Of a DNA stretch of 5,682 nt, positions 1 to 4,828 are shown in pieces (position 1 is the stretch's first letter; each line of letters begins with the position of its first letter). Source of the DNA: CAYLYP01 sp964387795 (GTDB taxonomy: Bacteria > Bacteroidota > Bacteroidia > Bacteroidales > UBA7960); contig CAYLYP010000131.1 of the NCBI GenBank assembly GCA_964387795.1, forward strand, positions 1-5,682. Direction: 5' to 3'. The notes beneath the pieces were generated by a model. It did no database searches. It was not told the origin of the DNA and saw only the letters and a list, made by a program, of their open reading frames with translations. The position numbers and the translations under genes are program-made.

Positions 1-21
1 ATTTTTAATTAATAAATTGTT

Positions 22-666
22 TCAGGGTGCAAGGCGTTTTATGATCCAGTTTTCCTTTTCTTTTAAATAGCAAATTCTGTCATGAAGCCGGTTTTCACGT
101 CCTTGCCAGAATTCAAACTGATAGGGGATGAGACGGAATCCTCCCCAGTGGTCTGGCCTTGTTTCAATATATTTTTTCCTGTCATAATTCCAATATTGTT
201 CTTCTAGCCATTGCCTGGATGGGATAATACTGCTTTGTGGCGATGCCCAGGCCCCAATACGGCTGCCTTCGGGCCTGCTTAAAAAGTAATTGTCCGACTC
301 ATGATCGCTGACTTTTTCAATGCTGCCTTCAATGCGGACCTGCCTTTGCAATCCGGCCCAGAAGAATAAAATACAAGCGTAAGGGTTGTCATTGATGTTT
401 TGGGCCTTATGGCTGTTGTAGTTTGTGAAAAATACAAATCCATTCCCGTCAAATCCTTTCAGGAGCACCATCCTTGAAGAAGGCTTACCTTCTTTAGATA
501 CTGTTGAAATGCTCATTGCATTGGGTTCATCCAATCCACATTCCATTGCCTGGTCAAACCATTTTCCAAACTGCTCAATGGGATTGCCCAAAGCATCATT
601 TTCGTCAAATGAAGCAAGGGTGTAATTCTTTCTTAATGAAGCAATGCCGGCTGTTGTTTTTCCCAT
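22..666 (-). CDS. pdxH: Pyridoxamine 5'-phosphate oxidase (PdxH)
   Basis: This cytoplasmic FMN enzyme oxidises pyridoxamine or pyridoxine 5'-phosphate to pyridoxal 5'-phosphate (PLP), the last step of PLP synthesis and salvage. The 214-residue protein matches the usual length (E. coli about 218) and is conserved from end to end. Visible motifs are an N-terminal LRKNYTLASFDEND segment, SSRMVLLKGFD (residues 63-73), the FMN-region GFVFFTN (76-82), LQRQVRIEG (106-114), RPEGSRIGAWASPQS (131-145), RPDHWGGFRLIP (170-181) and the C-terminal RLHDR (193-197) ending in RLAP. R193 and H195 correspond to the substrate-contacting R197 and H199 of the E. coli enzyme. The next Met is at residue 41, inside the conserved domain, so the start is secure. 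The gene lies 51 bp behind the heptose kinase on the same strand with no promoter box or terminator seen between them, so co-transcription is likely (inference). No terminator is visible in the 21 bases after the stop, where the window ends. Confidence 0.97.
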   Translation of the reverse strand: MGKTTAGIASLRKNYTLASFDENDALGNPIEQFGKWFDQAMECGLDEPNAMSISTVSKEGKPSSRMVLLKGFDGNGFVFFTNYNSHKAQNINDNPYACILFFWAGLQRQVRIEGSIEKVSDHESDNYFLSRPEGSRIGAWASPQSSIIPSRQWLEEQYWNYDRKKYIETRPDHWGGFRLIPYQFEFWQGRENRLHDRICYLKEKENWIIKRLAP

Positions 667-717
667 CTGTCTGTGTGATGAAAGATTTTGAGTTAAACGG
701 CCTTGCTCATGTTTTGT

Positions 718-1746
718 TCAGCCTTCATGGATTAATCGGATTGCTTCACTGAGCAATTTTTCTTTTGGCACCGGTACAACCCCCATATACTCACATACAA
801 GCCCTCCTGCAAGATTTGATAAACGGGCTATGAGTTCGTCCGATAATCCCAATGCCAGACATAAGGACGCAACGCTGATAACAGTGTCCCCGGCCCCTGA
901 TACATCTGAGATATTCCTGATATGGGCTGGATAGGAAAAACTTTCAAGTTCATGATTTCCCTTTTTCCGGCTTATTAAAATGCCTCTTTCAGATAGTGTC
1001 GCTAAGACAATATCAATGTTTTGCCTGTATTGAAAGTCCCTTAATACCTGACAGATTTCATCCTGCTGGTCTAATTTAAGGTCTAATTTGAGTCCTTCTT
1101 TCAACTCTTTTAAGTTGGGTTTGAAAAGGGTGACCCCCTGGTAGTCCATAAAATTTCTTTTCTTTGGATCTACTGTTACAGGGATATGGTTTGATTGTGC
1201 AAGGCTTACGACCTCTCTTATTAAAGATTGCGAAATCACACCTTTGTCGTAATCTTCAAAAATAATAACATCTGCCTTTTTTTGGGCTATCAGGTTTTTT
1301 ATCACCTGTAGCAGTCGCTCCTGATGTTTCTGTTCCAATACGTCTTCGATTTCTTCGTCCACCCTGAGCATCTGGGCATTATTGCCTATGATCCTGAATT
1401 TTGTTGTTGTAAGCCTGTCATGGCATTTTACAATCCCATCCTTAGGCAGTCCCTGTTCATCCATGAGCTGGAGAAACTCGTCTGAACGCGGGCCTTCTCC
1501 AATTGCAGAAACCAAATAAGGGGTGGCACCAAGGCTCTGAACGTTAAGTGCAACATTTGCTGCCCCGCCAAGACGGCTTTCCTTGTGCTTCAATGCCACT
1601 ATGGGAACGGGTGCTTCGGGTGAGATGCGCTCAACTTTTCCCCATAGGTATGCATCTATCATTACATCCCCAATGACTATTACATTTAGTTGATTGAATT
1701 TTTCAAATATGCTCTTTATTTGTTCCTGCATCATTTCTTTTTTCAA
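718..1746 (-). CDS. rfaE1: D-glycero-beta-D-manno-heptose-7-phosphate kinase (RfaE1, kinase domain only)
   Basis: This PfkB/ribokinase-fold sugar kinase resembles the N-terminal kinase domain of HldE/RfaE. That domain phosphorylates heptose 7-phosphate at C1 on the way to ADP-heptose for lipopolysaccharide core. Evidence in the 342-residue protein: VIVIGDVMIDAYLWGKVERI (22-41), then SPEAPVP, the first PfkB signature with LGGAANVALN (59-68), FEDYDKGV (163-170), TVDPKKRN (191-198), and the second signature DVSGAGDTV with catalytic-base candidate D287. The cytidylyltransferase-like half of E. coli HldE is absent, so a separate RfaE2/HldC-type protein should be encoded elsewhere. Residues 219-226 read LKLDLKLD, from a 12-bp in-frame tandem duplication. 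The start is uncertain: the first ATG lies only about 11 bp from a candidate -7 box, so Met5 or Met6 are alternatives. pdxH follows on the same strand. Another PfkB sugar specificity cannot be excluded, but the SPEAPVP and GGAANVA context favours RfaE1. Confidence 0.87.
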   Translation of the reverse strand: MKKEMMQEQIKSIFEKFNQLNVIVIGDVMIDAYLWGKVERISPEAPVPIVALKHKESRLGGAANVALNVQSLGATPYLVSAIGEGPRSDEFLQLMDEQGLPKDGIVKCHDRLTTTKFRIIGNNAQMLRVDEEIEDVLEQKHQERLLQVIKNLIAQKKADVIIFEDYDKGVISQSLIREVVSLAQSNHIPVTVDPKKRNFMDYQGVTLFKPNLKELKEGLKLDLKLDQQDEICQVLRDFQYRQNIDIVLATLSERGILISRKKGNHELESFSYPAHIRNISDVSGAGDTVISVASLCLALGLSDELIARLSNLAGGLVCEYMGVVPVPKEKLLSEAIRLIHEG

Positions 1747-1757
1747 TTGGTGGATGA

Positions 1758-1784
1758 CAAAATTACTGATTTTCTTTTAACAAA
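1758..1784 (-). promoter_or_regulatory. Candidate promoter of rfaE1 (Bacteroidota type)
   Basis: On the minus strand TAATTTTG (1765-1758) matches the Bacteroidota -7 consensus TAnnTTTG exactly. A TTTG at 1784-1781 could serve as the -33 element, although the 15-nt spacer is a little shorter than usual. That TTTG is part of the T tract of the upstream aminotransferase terminator, so the two signals would be fused. Transcription would begin about 5-8 nt before the annotated ATG, giving an almost leaderless mRNA, or it would favour a start at Met5 or Met6. Consensus matching only. Confidence 0.5.
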
Positions 1785-1808
1785 AAGGGCGCTTTATCAG
1801 GCGCCCTT
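1782..1808 (-). terminator. Rho-independent terminator of the aminotransferase gene
   Basis: A perfect 8-bp stem, AAGGGCGC (1785-1792) paired with GCGCCCTT (1801-1808), encloses an 8-nt loop and has a six-base G/C-only core. Read on the minus strand, the stem runs into TTTTT (1786-1782). It begins 23 bases after the aminotransferase stop codon, the classic position and orientation for an intrinsic terminator. It separates the aminotransferase transcript from rfaE1-pdxH. Confidence 0.9.
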
Positions 1809-1831
1809 CTCTTAAAAATTTCCTTTCTGTT

Positions 1832-3028
1832 TTATTTTAAACGTGAAAGGCCTTCTTTTATCCTTCTTACAGATTCGGTAAGGACTTCATTGGAGGTTGC
1901 ATAAGAGATGCGCAGGCAATCGGGATCGCCAAAAGCGCCGCCGGGGACAAGGGCTACATATACAGTGTTTAACAGGTACATGCACAGGTCATTGGCATCT
2001 TTGATCAGGTTGTTGCCATCGCTCTTGCCAAAATAAGATTTTGCATTAAAGAAAATATAAAAAGCACCCTGGGGGACATTCACTTTAATGCCCGGTACAT
2101 CCTTAAGCAGATTGAGCATCAGATCGCGGCGTTCTTTAAATTTCTCAACCATGAAGTTTATCCCTGAAGGATCGGCCAAAAGGGCAGTGGTAGCAGCCTT
2201 TTGTGCAATGCTATTGGTGCCTGAGGTGATCTGTCCCTGAAGCTTGGTACATGCTTTGGCAATCTCGGTATTGGCTGTTGCAATGTAACCAATCCTCCAG
2301 CCTGTCATGGCATAGCCTTTTGAAACCCCATTAATAACCACTACGCGGTCAAATATTTCAGGGAATTGGGCTATACTCTCATGTTTACCCTGGAAGTTGA
2401 TAAATTCATAAATCTCATCTGAAAGAATGATGATGTTGGGATGTTTTGCAAACACTGTTGCCAGTGCTTTAAGTTCTTCTTTTGTATAAACAGAGCCGGA
2501 TGGGTTGCATGGGCTGCTAAAGATGAACAGCTTTGTTTTTGGGGTGATTGCAGCTTCAAGTTGTGCTGCGGTGATTTTAAAATCGTTTTCAATCCCGGCA
2601 GTGATATAAACCTGTTTGGCCTGTGTCATCTTCACAATTTCTTTATAGCTCACCCAGTATGGGGAAGGAATGATAACCTCATCACCCGGGTCGGCAAGAC
2701 AGAGGATGGCGTTTGCCAGGCTTTGTTTTGCACCTGTAGAAACGACAATCTGCTCAGGGGTATAGCTGAGCTTGTTGTCCCTTTTAAGTTTTAAACAAAT
2801 TGCTTCCCTTAAATCCTGGTATCCATTAACAGGAGAGTAGAAGGAGAAGTTTTGGTCAATAGCTTTCTTTGCAGCATCTTTAACGAAGTCTGGTGTGAAA
2901 AAGTCAGGTTCGCCAAGGCTTAGGTTCAATACATCATGCCCTTTGGCTTTAAGCTCCCTGCTCATTCTCGACATGGCAAGGGTTTCAGATTCTGAAAGTT
3001 GGTTTATTCTTTCGGATAAAAGTCCCAT
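1832..3028 (-). CDS. Class I PLP-dependent aminotransferase (aspartate aminotransferase type)
   Basis: This cytoplasmic fold-type I aminotransferase transfers an amino group between an amino acid, most likely aspartate, and a 2-oxo acid such as 2-oxoglutarate. The 398-residue protein is full length for the 1-gamma/1-beta AspC-like bacterial group. Visible residues are LSLGEPDF (36-43), YSPVNGYQDLREAI (64-77), STGAKQ (97-102) in the cofactor phosphate-binding region, PCNPSG (173-178) with N175, SDEIY (203-207) with D204 contacting the PLP ring nitrogen and Y207, VSKGYAMTGWRIGY (235-248) with Schiff-base lysine K237 and R245, and R373 in CLRISY, the usual substrate carboxylate arginine. The start fits the family N-terminus (LSERINQLSESETLAMS), with an A/T-rich leader and no Shine-Dalgarno. 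It is transcribed alone, from the divergent region to the terminator at 1782-1808. Related enzymes can also act on prephenate or aromatic acids, so substrate specificity is inferred and no symbol is given. Confidence 0.93.
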   Translation of the reverse strand: MGLLSERINQLSESETLAMSRMSRELKAKGHDVLNLSLGEPDFFTPDFVKDAAKKAIDQNFSFYSPVNGYQDLREAICLKLKRDNKLSYTPEQIVVSTGAKQSLANAILCLADPGDEVIIPSPYWVSYKEIVKMTQAKQVYITAGIENDFKITAAQLEAAITPKTKLFIFSSPCNPSGSVYTKEELKALATVFAKHPNIIILSDEIYEFINFQGKHESIAQFPEIFDRVVVINGVSKGYAMTGWRIGYIATANTEIAKACTKLQGQITSGTNSIAQKAATTALLADPSGINFMVEKFKERRDLMLNLLKDVPGIKVNVPQGAFYIFFNAKSYFGKSDGNNLIKDANDLCMYLLNTVYVALVPGGAFGDPDCLRISYATSNEVLTESVRRIKEGLSRLK

Positions 3029-3090
3029 ATTATGTATTTTATTATCGAGTTAATTTTTTGATTTTGATGGCTTTAATAGCCTTGAAAGGG

Positions 3091-3098
3091 CAAAATTA
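3091..3098 (-). promoter_or_regulatory. Candidate -7 promoter box of the aminotransferase gene
   Basis: Read on the minus strand, this is TAATTTTG, an exact match to the Bacteroidota -7 consensus TAnnTTTG and identical to the octamer in front of rfaE1. It would give a leader of roughly 55-60 nt before the ATG at 3028. The -33 element is weak: a GTTTTC around 3113-3118 lies in about the right area but is not a TTTG. No other TAnnTTTG occurs on this strand between it and the start codon. Confidence 0.5.
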
Positions 3099-3162
3099 GC
3101 AATTAAAATTGTGAAAACGGAATTTTTTGGCTTATAAAAGTGGCTTCAAAGACAATTTGTAG

Positions 3163-3197
3163 TCCTGAAATCAGGGAAAATGATATACTTTTCAGGA
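3163..3197. repeat. Short inverted repeat with CCTGA/TCAGG half-sites
   Basis: TCCTGAAA (3163-3170) is the exact reverse complement of TTTCAGGA (3190-3197), separated by 19 bases. Within it, CCTGA-AA-TCAGG (3164-3175) forms a second, tighter inverted repeat sharing the left half-site, so there are three half-sites in 34 bases. It lies about 65 bases upstream of the aminotransferase -7 box. An operator or a short hairpin are both possible; chance in A/T-rich DNA is also possible. Confidence 0.3.
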
Positions 3198-3247
3198 TGG
3201 TGCTGAGTTATGAACATGAAAAACCTTATTATGAACTTTAGACGAAA

Positions 3248-3396
3248 GATATACCATGTTAAGGGTTGAGCCGGGGTTGAGCCGGGGTTGAGGCGGTGTT
3301 GAGGCGGTGTTGAGCCGGGTTTGGGCCGGGTTGAACCCGGTTCAACCCCGGTTTAAACCCTCTTTAACTCCGGCTCAACCCTTAAGATGATATATC
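3248..3396. repeat. Palindromic element of about 149 bp built from 11-bp units
   Basis: The ends are inverted arms of 27 bp (3248-3274 and 3370-3396) that match at 25 of 27 positions, including 16 uninterrupted pairs (3259-3274 with 3370-3385). Inside, pairing continues with wobbles and periodic mismatches. The left half carries one more 11-base unit than the right, so one unit must loop out for the inner part to pair. The centre is CCGGGTT-G-AACCCGG (3326-3340), overlapped by GAACC-C-GGTTC (3333-3343). As RNA it would fold into one long rod; as supercoiled DNA it could extrude a cruciform. I see no coding potential, no clear target-site duplication at the ends and no transposase. I recognise no named repeat family. 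It could be a MITE- or REP-like element, a locally generated inverted array, or a structured RNA gene. Confidence 0.85.
3265..3330 (+). repeat. Tandem array of six 11-bp units (left half of the palindrome)
   Basis: Six consecutive 11-mers lie head to tail. GTTGAGCCGGG occurs at 3265, 3276 and 3309; GTTGAGGCGGT at 3287 and 3298; and the diverged TTTGGGCCGGG at 3320. The order is A-A-B-B-A-A', so the double change in type B was copied with its unit, which indicates repeated unit duplication. Read on the minus strand, the right half (down from 3380) gives more degenerate copies: GTTGAGCCGGA, GTTAAAGAGGG, TTTAAACCGGG and GTTGAACCGGG. An 11-bp period is close to one helical turn, so each unit would present the same face of the DNA. 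Confidence 0.9.
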
Positions 3397-3418
3397 CGGA
3401 AAGTGATTCCGGATTTTT
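3394..3418 (+). terminator. Terminator-like hairpin after the palindrome
   Basis: ATCCGGAA (3394-3401) pairs perfectly with TTCCGGAT (3407-3414) around a five-base loop, AGTGA, and the plus strand then runs TTTTT (3414-3418). This is the form of a modest intrinsic terminator reading rightward. No protein gene precedes it on this strand. It would either end a transcript covering the palindrome or shield the promoter just downstream. The stem is short and only half G/C, so efficiency may be low. It overlaps the palindrome's right arm by three bases. Confidence 0.5.
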
Positions 3419-3422
3419 GGTG

Positions 3423-3451
3423 TTTGGTAAAAGAATAAACAAGTATATTTG
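3423..3451 (+). promoter_or_regulatory. Promoter of the membrane-protein gene at 3468
   Basis: TTTG at 3423-3426 (-33) and TATATTTG at 3444-3451 (-7, exact TAnnTTTG) are separated by 17 bases, a normal spacing for the Bacteroidota primary sigma factor. Transcription would start near 3456-3458, leaving an A-rich leader of about 10 bases before the ATG at 3468. This placement supports 3468 over the upstream in-frame ATG at 3387, which lies before the promoter. Confidence 0.7.
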
Positions 3452-3467
3452 TAAAAAAAAATACAAT

Positions 3468-3983
3468 ATGGGTTCATTGCTTGAAATTTTAAAATATGTC
3501 CTGCCTTCATTGGTTGTATTTGCAACAGCTTATTATATCCTCCGGGAGTTTATCAACCTTGACCAGAAGAAAAAACAACTTGAGCTAAGGGCCGAGCAAC
3601 ATAAAGTATCATTGCCTATTCGTTTGCAGGCCTATGAACGTATTGTTCTTTTGCTTGAAAGGATTTCGCCCCAGAGCCTTGTTGCACGTTGCCACAAAGC
3701 AGATATGAAGGTATCGGTGATGCAGGCCTTGCTTATCCAGTCAATAAGGGATGAGTTTGACCACAACCTGTCGCAACAGCTTTATGTAAGTGAGAAAGCC
3801 TGGGAGATGGTTAAGAATGCAAGAGAGGAAATGATAAAAGAAATCCATACCTCTGCTGCCAGTCTGGGGGAAGAGGCATCAGCAACTGATCTTGCACAAA
3901 TTATACTTACCAAGAGTGCTGAAAAAGTCCCTACTCGTACAGCTATTGAGTTTGTAAAGGCGGAAGCCAGGCAATTATTTTAA
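3468..3983 (+). CDS. Conserved Bacteroidota membrane-anchored protein of unknown function (DUF7935-like)
   Basis: Function is unknown. The 171-residue protein has one hydrophobic segment near the N-terminus (about residues 8-25, LKYVLPSLVVFATAYYIL), then a basic, charged helical stretch (LDQKKKQLELRAEQHK, 31-46), then a soluble part rich in predicted helix. Recognisable conserved blocks are PIRLQAYERIVLLLERISP (50-68), DEFDHNLSQQLYVS (95-108), AWEMVKNAREEMI (111-123) and a C-terminus ending in RQLF. From memory this pattern matches a Bacteroidota-specific family annotated as DUF7935; that assignment is recall, not a search. It is probably held in the inner membrane by the single helix with the rest in the cytoplasm (inference). 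An in-frame ATG at 3387 would add 27 unconserved residues but starts inside the palindrome arm and upstream of the promoter, so 3468 is preferred. It stands alone as a transcript and converges on the response regulator across 86 bp, with no clear terminator seen after its stop. Confidence 0.85.
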   Translation: MGSLLEILKYVLPSLVVFATAYYILREFINLDQKKKQLELRAEQHKVSLPIRLQAYERIVLLLERISPQSLVARCHKADMKVSVMQALLIQSIRDEFDHNLSQQLYVSEKAWEMVKNAREEMIKEIHTSAASLGEEASATDLAQIILTKSAEKVPTRTAIEFVKAEARQLF

Positions 3984-4069
3984 TCCCTGGTGTGAGGTGT
4001 TGTGAGATTTAATACAGTTGAAATTTCTGAAGGAAAGAAAGAATAGGGTGGGAATTTTTCTGTCAGAAT

Positions 4070-4828
4070 TTAAAAAGTTCCTGAGAAATGTTGTAGCAGT
4101 TGGGACTTCAAGGCCTTACTAACGCTAATCTCCCATTGGCCAACGATAACCAGATTGCCTTTGATTTCCGAAATCTTATCCAATGCCACAATATAAGATT
4201 TGTGTATCCTCATAAACTTATCCGAAGGCAGTTCTTCCTCGAGTTTTTTAAGTGAAAAGAGCCCCATTATTTTTTTTTCTCTTGTTTGAAAGGTCACATA
4301 TTCAAGGGCGCCTTCAATAAAATAAATCTCCTTATAAGGCAGTTTTACAATTTTCCGTTCGGTTTTGATAATGATATAGTCTTTGGTATCGTTATTTGAA
4401 ATAACGGGCTCAGGGGTGTGCCGGTTTTCAATCATCTCCATTTTTTCCTTAATGTTAAGGATAGAGGTCACTTTATTGACAGCTTTCACAAAGCGGGGAA
4501 AGGAAACAGGTTTGAGGAGGTATTCAACGGCATCAATTTCAAAACCTTCAACAGCATATTGGGGGTAAGCCGTCACCAGGACAACAATGGGGCGGATAGG
4601 GGTAGAGAGGTTTTTAACAAATTCAATTCCCGACATTTCAGCCATTTCGATATCGGTAAAAATCACATGGATGTTGCCTTTTGAGATGGCGTCAATAGCC
4701 TGTATGGGGCTGTCGTAGGTGCCAACAAGGTTCAGGTGTTGGATTTTTGAGATGTAATCGGCCATCAGCTTTCGGGCCAGGTATTCATCATCAATGACAA
4801 TGCAGTTGTATCTTCCTTTTTCTTCCAT
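4070..4828 (-). CDS. LytTR-family response regulator
   Basis: This 252-residue two-component regulator receives phosphate from the adjacent sensor kinase and binds DNA. The receiver domain (about 7-122) has acidic residues D13, D14 and E15, phosphorylation site D59 in VIFTDIEM, conserved T86 in LVTAYPQYAVEGF, and K106 in YLLKPV, all as expected for an active receiver. After a linker of about 25-30 residues, a LytTR DNA-binding domain (about 150-249) shows DYIIIKTERKIVKLPYKEI, YFIEGALEYV, FSLKKLEEELPSDKFMRIHK and SYIVALDKI. The start is firm: its ATG shares one base with the kinase's TAA stop (TAATG), which implies translational coupling, and the receiver begins at once. The target genes cannot be told from the sequence; no nearby gene reads away from it as an obvious target. 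No convincing terminator is seen in the 86-bp gap to the convergent gene. Confidence 0.95.
   Translation of the reverse strand: MEEKGRYNCIVIDDEYLARKLMADYISKIQHLNLVGTYDSPIQAIDAISKGNIHVIFTDIEMAEMSGIEFVKNLSTPIRPIVVLVTAYPQYAVEGFEIDAVEYLLKPVSFPRFVKAVNKVTSILNIKEKMEMIENRHTPEPVISNNDTKDYIIIKTERKIVKLPYKEIYFIEGALEYVTFQTREKKIMGLFSLKKLEEELPSDKFMRIHKSYIVALDKISEIKGNLVIVGQWEISVSKALKSQLLQHFSGTF

Larger units (their letters stand above)
3029..3467. other. Divergent intergenic region between the aminotransferase and a membrane-protein gene
   Basis: This 439-bp stretch holds no convincing gene. From left to right it contains the A/T-rich aminotransferase leader, a -7 promoter box for that gene (3091-3098, minus), an 8-bp inverted repeat with CCTGA half-sites (3163-3197), a GC-rich palindromic element made of 11-bp units (3248-3396), a small hairpin followed by five T (3394-3418), and the plus-strand promoter (3423-3451). 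The flanking DNA is A/T-rich, so the palindromic element stands out sharply in composition. Because both neighbouring genes read outward, the palindrome cannot be the terminator of either. Confidence 0.85.

Noticed and set aside
22..3028. A PLP-linked operon of pdxH and the aminotransferase
   Set aside because: A strong terminator at 1782-1808 and a separate candidate promoter split the two, so the biochemical link (PdxH makes the cofactor) is not evidence of a shared transcript.
3210..3269. 19-codon plus-strand reading frame (begins MNMKNLIMNF) running into the palindrome
   Set aside because: No promoter of good quality or family resemblance; its stop TGA is supplied by the first 11-bp repeat unit. 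Most likely chance.
3265..3384. CRISPR array
   Set aside because: Units are only 11 bp, directly contiguous and reverse orientation; there are no spacers and no cas genes.
3387..3467. N-terminal extension of the DUF7935-like protein from the ATG at 3387
   Set aside because: It begins in the palindrome's right arm, lies upstream of the -33/-7 boxes and encodes residues unlike the family N-terminus.
4058..4068. 11-bp palindrome TTCTG-T-CAGAA just after the response regulator stop
   Set aside because: A one-base loop cannot form a stable hairpin, and a single short palindrome in A/T-rich DNA is expected by chance.
4021..4072. Imperfect inverted repeat AAATTTCTGA / TCAGAATTT as a bidirectional terminator between convergent genes
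   Set aside because: The loop would be about 32 bases, the stem is A/T-rich with a bulge, and no T tract follows in the right position.
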